Shown in pieces: positions 58,571 to 64,000 of a stretch of 64,000 nucleotides of DNA. A program made the translations under genes and the position numbers. A model generated the notes under the pieces. It was not told the DNA's origin. It ran no database searches and saw nothing but the letters and a program-made list of their open reading frames with translations. This DNA is from Rutidosis leptorrhynchoides (Eukaryota > Streptophyta > Magnoliopsida > Asterales > Asteraceae), in assembly GCF_046630445.1 (NCBI RefSeq), contig NC_092333.1, positions 715,844,001 to 715,908,000 on the forward strand, given 5' to 3'. Positions within the stretch are counted from its first letter, which is position 1; the number at the start of each line of letters is the position of its first letter.

Positions 58571-59197
58571 TTGGAGGTGTATAAGACAGCTAAGGCTATA
58601 CGTGTGAGGGGTGGGGTACGTAGTTTAAGGCAACAGGAAGTTGCTGCTCACGCACCTATGGAGGAGGATGATGAACCCACGAGGGAAGCTAGGAGGAGAC
58701 ACAGAGAGACAGATCAGGCTAGCTCGTCTCATACAGGTACTTCTGATTTCGATATGCTCCAAAATTATTTTAACGCATTGAGTTTAGATGTACGTAACTC
58801 ATATCAAAACTGGGGAGTGAGATCAGAAGACCAGTATACTGCTTTGTCTCAGCAATTGGGGGATATTAGGCATACCCAACTAGATCAGTATAATATTCTG
58901 TCTAACATCCGATACGATCAGAGGGGTCAGGGAGCACAATTAGAGTGGGCACATCATCAGGCATATTTATACGCGTCTAACCCGCAGAATTACGCACCCT
59001 CAGCCTATCCTTCATACCCCCAATGGCAGACACCCAATGACCCTCTACCTCCACCATATGACCATAACGCCGCCATAGCCGCTAGTCAGGATGCATATAG
59101 GCGTTTCTACGAGGAACAACGCCTAAACGAACAACGGCAGCGACAGCAACAGGAAGAAGGCGATCAGGGAGGCCCGTTTTGGAATCCATTTAACTAG
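58571..59197 (+). CDS. ORF1 C-terminal fragment, right copy
   Basis: 208 codons, open to its natural end (GGPFWNPFN). Gln/Tyr/Pro-rich with RRRHRETDQASSSH and a Gln-rich tail; aligns with the C-terminal third of the Athila ORF1-like protein. An earlier in-frame start is blocked by sequence change near 58520. Function unknown; the frame may be kept by chance in a young copy. Confidence 0.45.
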   Translation: MEVYKTAKAIRVRGGVRSLRQQEVAAHAPMEEDDEPTREARRRHRETDQASSSHTGTSDFDMLQNYFNALSLDVRNSYQNWGVRSEDQYTALSQQLGDIRHTQLDQYNILSNIRYDQRGQGAQLEWAHHQAYLYASNPQNYAPSAYPSYPQWQTPNDPLPPPYDHNAAIAASQDAYRRFYEEQRLNEQRQRQQQEEGDQGGPFWNPFN

Positions 59198-59614
59198 TTC
59201 TTTTCTTTAAAACATTTTTATTTTTATGGTTTGTAATAACATAATAGTATGGTGTGTATTGATACTTTTAATGTTTCTTATGTTTTATTATATATTAGCA
59301 AGAAAGTAGTGTGGGATAAAATTGTTTTGTACGATTGAAGTACAACCCCATGTTTTGTATGTTTTTAACATGGTTTTGACAGGTACAGAAGAAAATGCAA
59401 TTAGACGAAACGAAACATCGAATTACATTGTGATACAAACGTTGGATAAAATCATAGGTAAAACAATTTGAAAATCCAAATCGGTTAACAAAGGAAGTTC
59501 CAAATACTTCACACTATTTGTCCTCTCAAATTTATACATTATTATCTGATTTTATGTAATGAGGGCATTACATAATCTTAAGTGTGGGGTGGGAATATAT
59601 AAATTCTCGAGAAC

Positions 59615-59953
59615 TTATAAATCACCATCCCTAAGTGTCATTCTACCTTCTCTTACTTCAATGAACGTCTCGGTGGTTGCTAAAAATGGGCGACCTGAAA
59701 TTAGAAGAATATAAAGGTTTTCCTCCATATTAATCACTATGAAGTTTGCAACAAAGGTCAAACTTCCCACGTTAACCAGTAAATTATTTGCTATTCCAAC
59801 CGGGTGTTTAATGGTTAGGTCAAATGATTGAACACCTATTTTGGTTGGTTTTAATTTACCCATACCTAATCTTTTATATAAGGAAAGAGGCATAATATTT
59901 GCACTTGCTCCTAAATCTGCGAGTCCATTATATACAGCACCATCATTAAGCAA
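59615..59953 (-). pseudogene. Athila-type aspartic protease
   Basis: Contains the protease signature LADLGASANIMPLSLYKRLG, then ISGRPFLATTETFIEV (Athila: LGRPFLAT). Same frame as the integrase ORF. The ORF stops at the junction with the right non-autonomous element (59620), so whatever followed is lost. It lies downstream of integrase on this strand, not upstream as in a normal gag-pol. Confidence 0.75.
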
Positions 59954-60322
59954 GCAAGAAATGATAAATTCACCCGGGTCTCCTGCTTTAGTAAGTAGAT
60001 TTTGGTTTGTAAACCTTTTTCGGGTGTTCTTTTCTTGGTTCTTCCACTTCTATTTGAACCTCTTGTTCACATTTTTCTTCGTTTCTTGGAATGGGAGGTT
60101 TGTATAAGAATTCTTCTTCATCACTCCAATTTGAATCCTCCCTATTTTCCAATTTTGATTTTTCATATGTTGTTGATAACATATTTATGTTTTCATTTTG
60201 AGGGTTTTCTTGAGTGGTGAAATTATGATTGACTTCATTGTCAACTTCCATCGGACCATGTATGTAATGTTTAATTCTGTGACCATTAACTTTAAATTCA
60301 ATCCCATTTGAATTTATTAACT
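59954..60322 (-). pseudogene. linker between integrase and protease
   Basis: Shifted-frame ORF (59988-60251). Reads FKVNGHRIKHYIHG, an integrase C-terminal motif of Athila pol, then an acidic stretch (EEVQIEVEEPRKE) and a gag-like KPPIPRN. Frameshifts near 60325 and 59990. Confidence 0.5.
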
Positions 60323-61135
60323 CTATTGTTCAGTATGGGAAACTCTTTTGACTATAAATGGTCCAGACCATCTTGATTTCAATTTTCCAGGAGATAGCTT
60401 GAATCGTGAATTGAAAAGAAGAACTTTATCTCCTTCCTTAAATTCTTTTGAACTTCTGATTCTTTTATCATGCCATTTCTTCATTCTTTCCTTATAGATT
60501 AACGAATTTTCGTATGCTTCATGTCTTAATTCTTCTAATTCGTTTAGTTGACTTAATCGTAGACGTCCAGCTTCATGTAAATCAAGATTACATGTTTTCA
60601 AAGCCCAAAATGCTTTGTGTTCAATTTCTACTAGAAGATGACATGCTTTTCCGTAAACGAGTTTAAAAGGTGTGGTTCCAATTGAAGTTTTGTAGGCTGT
60701 TCTAAAAGCCCAGAGTGCATCCTCCAATTTCATGGACCATTCCTTCGGATTTGATCCTACGGTTTTCTCTAGAATACGTTTTAAAGCTCGGTTGGTATTT
60801 TCAACTTGTCCACTTGTTTGTGGATGATATGCGGTGGAGATTTTATGAGTTACTCCATATCTTTTGAGAACTTTCTCAAGTTGATTGTTACAAAAATGAG
60901 TACCCCGATCACTTATTAAAGCTTTCGATGTTCCGAACCTTGCAAAAAGATGTTTTAAAAAGTTGACTACAACTCGTGCATCGTTAGTTGGGAGAGCTTG
61001 TGCTTCCGCCCATTTAGATACATAATCAATGGAAACGAGAATGTAGAGATTATTATGAGATTTTGGAAATGGACCCATAAAGTCAATACCCCAAATGTCA
61101 AATACTTCACATACTTGAATGACATTTTGTGGCAT
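60323..61135 (-). pseudogene. Athila-type integrase core and C-terminus
   Basis: Catalytic triad visible: D in [10 protein letters not shown] in [10 protein letters not shown] in [14 protein letters not shown]. Then [16 protein letters not shown] and [11 protein letters not shown]. Upstream minus-strand sequence (61340-61140) gives the HHCC zinc region but holds a TGA near 61347 and a TAG near 61217. Confidence 0.85.
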
Positions 61136-61348
61136 TTTATCACGTTGACTTATTTTTCCGGCCCTTTGACAAGCATCACAGGATTTGCAAAGAAGGTGTG
61201 CGTCTTTGAAAATTGTAGGCTAATAGAATCCAGCATCGTAAACTTTTCTTGCTGTTAGTTGAGGCCCATAATGCCCTCCTGTTGGTCCTGTGTGACATTG
61301 GTTTAATATTTGACTAGCTTCATCTCCGAATACACATCGGCGTATTAT

Positions 61349-61665
61349 TCAATCGGGACAACTTTTAAACAAATGTGGATCTTCCCAGAAATAGTGTTTT
61401 ATATCACTAAAGAATTTCTTTCGTTTTTGGTACGATAATCCTTTTTCAAGGAATCCACATACTAAATAGTTTGCATAGTCTGCAAACCATGGAATTTCAT
61501 TATAATCTATCTTCAATAGATATTCATCAGGAAAATTGTCTTGTATGGCCGATTCATTTAGAACTTCTAATTCGGGATTTTCAAGACGAGAAAGATGATC
61601 AGCTGCGAGATTTTCTGCTCCCTTTTTATCTCGGATCTCAATATCGAACTCTTGTAAGAGTAAGA
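61349..61665 (-). pseudogene. RNase H C-terminal end and integrase N-terminus
   Basis: [30 protein letters not shown] is the RNase H end of Athila pol. The first four codons of the apparent ORF (to 61678) belong to the LTR inserted at 61666. Upstream pol is outside the window or lost. Confidence 0.8.
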
Positions 61666-62372
61666 TGAAATGTCCCATTCTTATTGATTAAAAACGTTCC
61701 ATATTAATTGATTTCGTTGCGAGGTTTTGACCTCTATATGAGACGTTTTTCAAAGACTGCATTCATTTTTAAAACAAACCATAACCTTTATTTCATAAAT
61801 AAAGGTTTAAAAAGCTTTACGTAGATTATCAAATAATGATAATCTAAAATATCCTGTTTACACACGACCATTACATAATGGTTTATAATACAAATATGTT
61901 ACATCGAAATCAGTTTCTTGAATGCAGTTTTTACACAATATCATACAAACATGGACTCCAAATCTTGTCCTTATTTTAGTAAGCAACAGCGGAAGCTCTT
62001 AGTATTCACCTGAGAATAAACATGCTTTAAACGTCAACAAAAATGTTGGTGAGTTATAGGTTTAACCTATATATATCAAATCGTAACAATAGACCACAAG
62101 ATTTCATATTTCAATACACATCCCATACATAGAGATAAAAATCATTCATATGGTGAACACCTGGTAACCGACATTAACAAGATGCATATATAAGAATATC
62201 CCCATCATTCCGGGACACCCTTCGAATATGATATAAATTTCGAAGTACTAAAGCATCCGGTACTTTGGATGGAGTTTGTTAGGCCCAATAGATCTATCTT
62301 TAGGATTCGCGTCAATTAGGGTGTCTGTTCCCAAATTCTTAGATTACCAGACTTAATAAAAAGGGGCATATT
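61666..62372 (-). repeat. partial Del-like LTR, tandem copy 1
   Basis: Starts TGAAATGTCCC on the plus strand and matches 62373 to about 63075 closely, then stops at 62372. It interrupts the Athila pol at 61665. Confidence 0.8.
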
Positions 62373-64000
62373 TGAAATGTCCCGTTCTTATTGATTAAAA
62401 ACGTTCCATATTAATTGATTTCGTTGCGAGGTTTTGACCTCTATATGAGACGTTTTTCAAAGACTGCATTCATTTTAAAACAAACCATAACCTTTATTTC
62501 ATCAATAAAGGTTTAAAAAGCTTTACGTAGATTATCAAATAATGATAATCTAAAATATCCTATTTACACACGACCATTACATAATGGTTTACAATACAAA
62601 TATGTTACAACAAAATAAGTTTCTTGAATGCAGTTTTTACACAATATCATACAAGCATGGACTCCAAATCTCGTCCTTATTTAAGTATGCGACAGCGGAA
62701 GCTCTTAATAATCACCTGAGAATAAACATGCTTAAAATGTCAACAAAAATGTTGGTGAGTTATAGGTTTAACCTATATATATCAAATCATAATAATAGAC
62801 CACAAGATTTCATATTTCAATACACATCCCATACATAGAGATAAAAATCATTCATATGGTGAACACCTGGTAACCGACATTAACAAGATGCATATATAAG
62901 AATATCCCCATCATTCCGGGACACCCTTCGGATATGATATAAATTTCGAAGTACTAAAGCATCCGGTACTTTGGATGGGGTTTGTTAGGCCCAATAGATC
63001 TATCTTTAGGATTCGCGTCAATTAGGGTGTCTGTTCCCTAATTCTTAGATTACCAGACTTAATAAAAAGGGGCATATTCGATTTCGATAATTCAACCATA
63101 GAATGTAGTTTCACGTACTTGTGTCTATTTTGTAAATCATTTATAAAACCTGCATGTATTCTCATCCCAAAATATTAGATTTTAAAAGTGGGACTATAAC
63201 TCACTTTCACAGATTTTTACTTCGTCGGGAAGTAAGACTTGGCCACTGGTTGATTCACGAACCTATAACAATATATACATATATATCAAAGTATGTTCAA
63301 AATATATTTACAACACTTTTAATATATTTTGATGTTTTAAGTTTATTAAGTCAGCTGTCCTCGTTAGTAACCTACAACTAGTTGTCCACAGTTAGATGTA
63401 CAGAAATAAATCGATAAATATTATCTTGAATCAATCCACGACCCAGTGTATACGTATCTCAGTATTGATCACAACTCAAACTATATATATTTTGGAATCA
63501 ACCTCAACCCTGTATAGCTAACTCCAACATTCACATATAGAGTGTCTATGGTTGTTCCGAAATATATATAGATGTGTCGACATGATAGGTCAAAACATTG
63601 TATACGTGTCTATGGTATCTCAAGATTACATAATATACAATACAAGTTGATTAAGTTATGGTTGGAATAGATTTGTTACCAATTTTCACGTAGCTAAAAT
63701 GAGAAAAATTATCCAATCTTGTTTTACCCATAACTTCTTCATTTTAAATCCGTTTTGAGTGAATCAAATTGCTATGGTTTCATATTGAACTCTATTTTAT
63801 GAATCTAAACAGAAAAAGTATAGGATTATAGTCGGAAAAATAAGTTACAAGTCGTTTTTGTAAAGGTAGTCATTTCAGTCGAAAGAACGACGTCTAGATG
63901 ACCATTTTAGAAAACATACTTCCACTTTGAGTTTAACCATAATTTTTGGATATAGTTTCATGTTCATAATGAAAATCATTTTCTCAGAATAACAACTTTT
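62373..64000 (-). mobile_element. Del-like LTR, tandem copy 2, running off the window
   Basis: Same TGAAATGTCCC end at 62373. Reverse complement of about 11290-13285. No ORF of interest; 62584-62838 and 63154-63381 are LTR readings. Confidence 0.8.

Larger units (their letters stand above)
56567..59620 (+). mobile_element. non-autonomous Athila-type element, right arm of the inverted pair
   Basis: LTR, PBS (about 57967-57986, GGTGCCGCTGTCGGGG), leader, ORF1 C-terminal fragment, 3' region with AAGTGTGGGGTGGG (about 59580). It ends at 59620 against a minus-strand pol remnant; no 3' LTR is seen. The leader ORF at 58058-58282 and the antisense ORF 58313-58504 are matched in the left copy only because the copies are near-identical. 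Confidence 0.7.

Overview
This is a gene-poor, repeat-saturated stretch of a plant nuclear genome. The evidence is nested LTR retrotransposons with plant Ty3/gypsy domain sets (Tekay/Del-type chromovirus, Reina-like chromovirus, Athila/Tat-type elements), a Ty1/copia remnant, hAT-type MITEs with 8-bp target duplications, a Mutator-like element with a 9-bp duplication, and a tRNA-derived SINE. The style of the LTRs suggests an Asteraceae species; that is my recognition, not a search result. I see no intact host gene. Host-like sequence is limited to broken exons.

Layout. 1-13285: an Athila-type 3' LTR (plus), a head-to-head inverted pair of LTR pieces (2960-4820), then a long plus-strand LTR (about 4040-13285). 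That LTR was split by a minus-strand, internally deleted element (5485-11193, TSD TGGAA), which itself took a Mutator-like element (7338-8644), and by a hAT MITE (12929-13256). 13286-20200: low-copy sequence with possible minus-strand exons, split by a very young 2.8-kb Reina-like element (15366-18172; identical 263-bp LTRs, TSD CAAAT) with one rearranged 714-codon ORF; then a Myb/NAM-like pseudogene and a SINE. 20200-27290: decayed, duplicated exon-like sequence including an inverted pair of ubiquitin-conjugating-enzyme (E2) fragments and a second hAT MITE. 27290-28265: copia 3' end with a third hAT MITE. 28532-40137: an LTR of a Del-like element, split by an 8.8-kb Tekay-type element (29202-38017) whose gag-pol frame has seven in-frame stops and no frameshift. 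40138-40898: PBS and gag start of the outer element, cut by a minus-strand Athila-type element (40899 to about 49338). 49339-59620: inverted pairs of non-autonomous Athila-type elements around a further inverted LTR pair. 59621-61665: Athila-type pol remnant (RNase H, integrase, then a misplaced protease). 61666-64000: tandem LTR copies of the 11-13 kb family.

Most notable signal. At least five unrelated LTR or promoter contexts carry a twin palindrome or hairpin cassette: two copies of one GC-rich palindromic word at fixed pitch, near the expected transcript start. Four cassettes use CCATGCGATCGCATGG twice at exactly 32-bp pitch. A homologous Athila-type LTR has a different word at the same place and the same 32-bp pitch. 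The Tekay LTRs have GGCGCGCCGCGC words at 20-bp pitch near both LTR ends. The Athila-type elements at 49-59 kb have ACGCGTTTCGCGT words at 19-21-bp pitch in tandem pairs about 47 bp apart. One copy shows a segment between the words inverted relative to its flanks. The form is conserved and the word changes, which suggests a functional RNA or DNA structure. I do not recognise it as a described feature.
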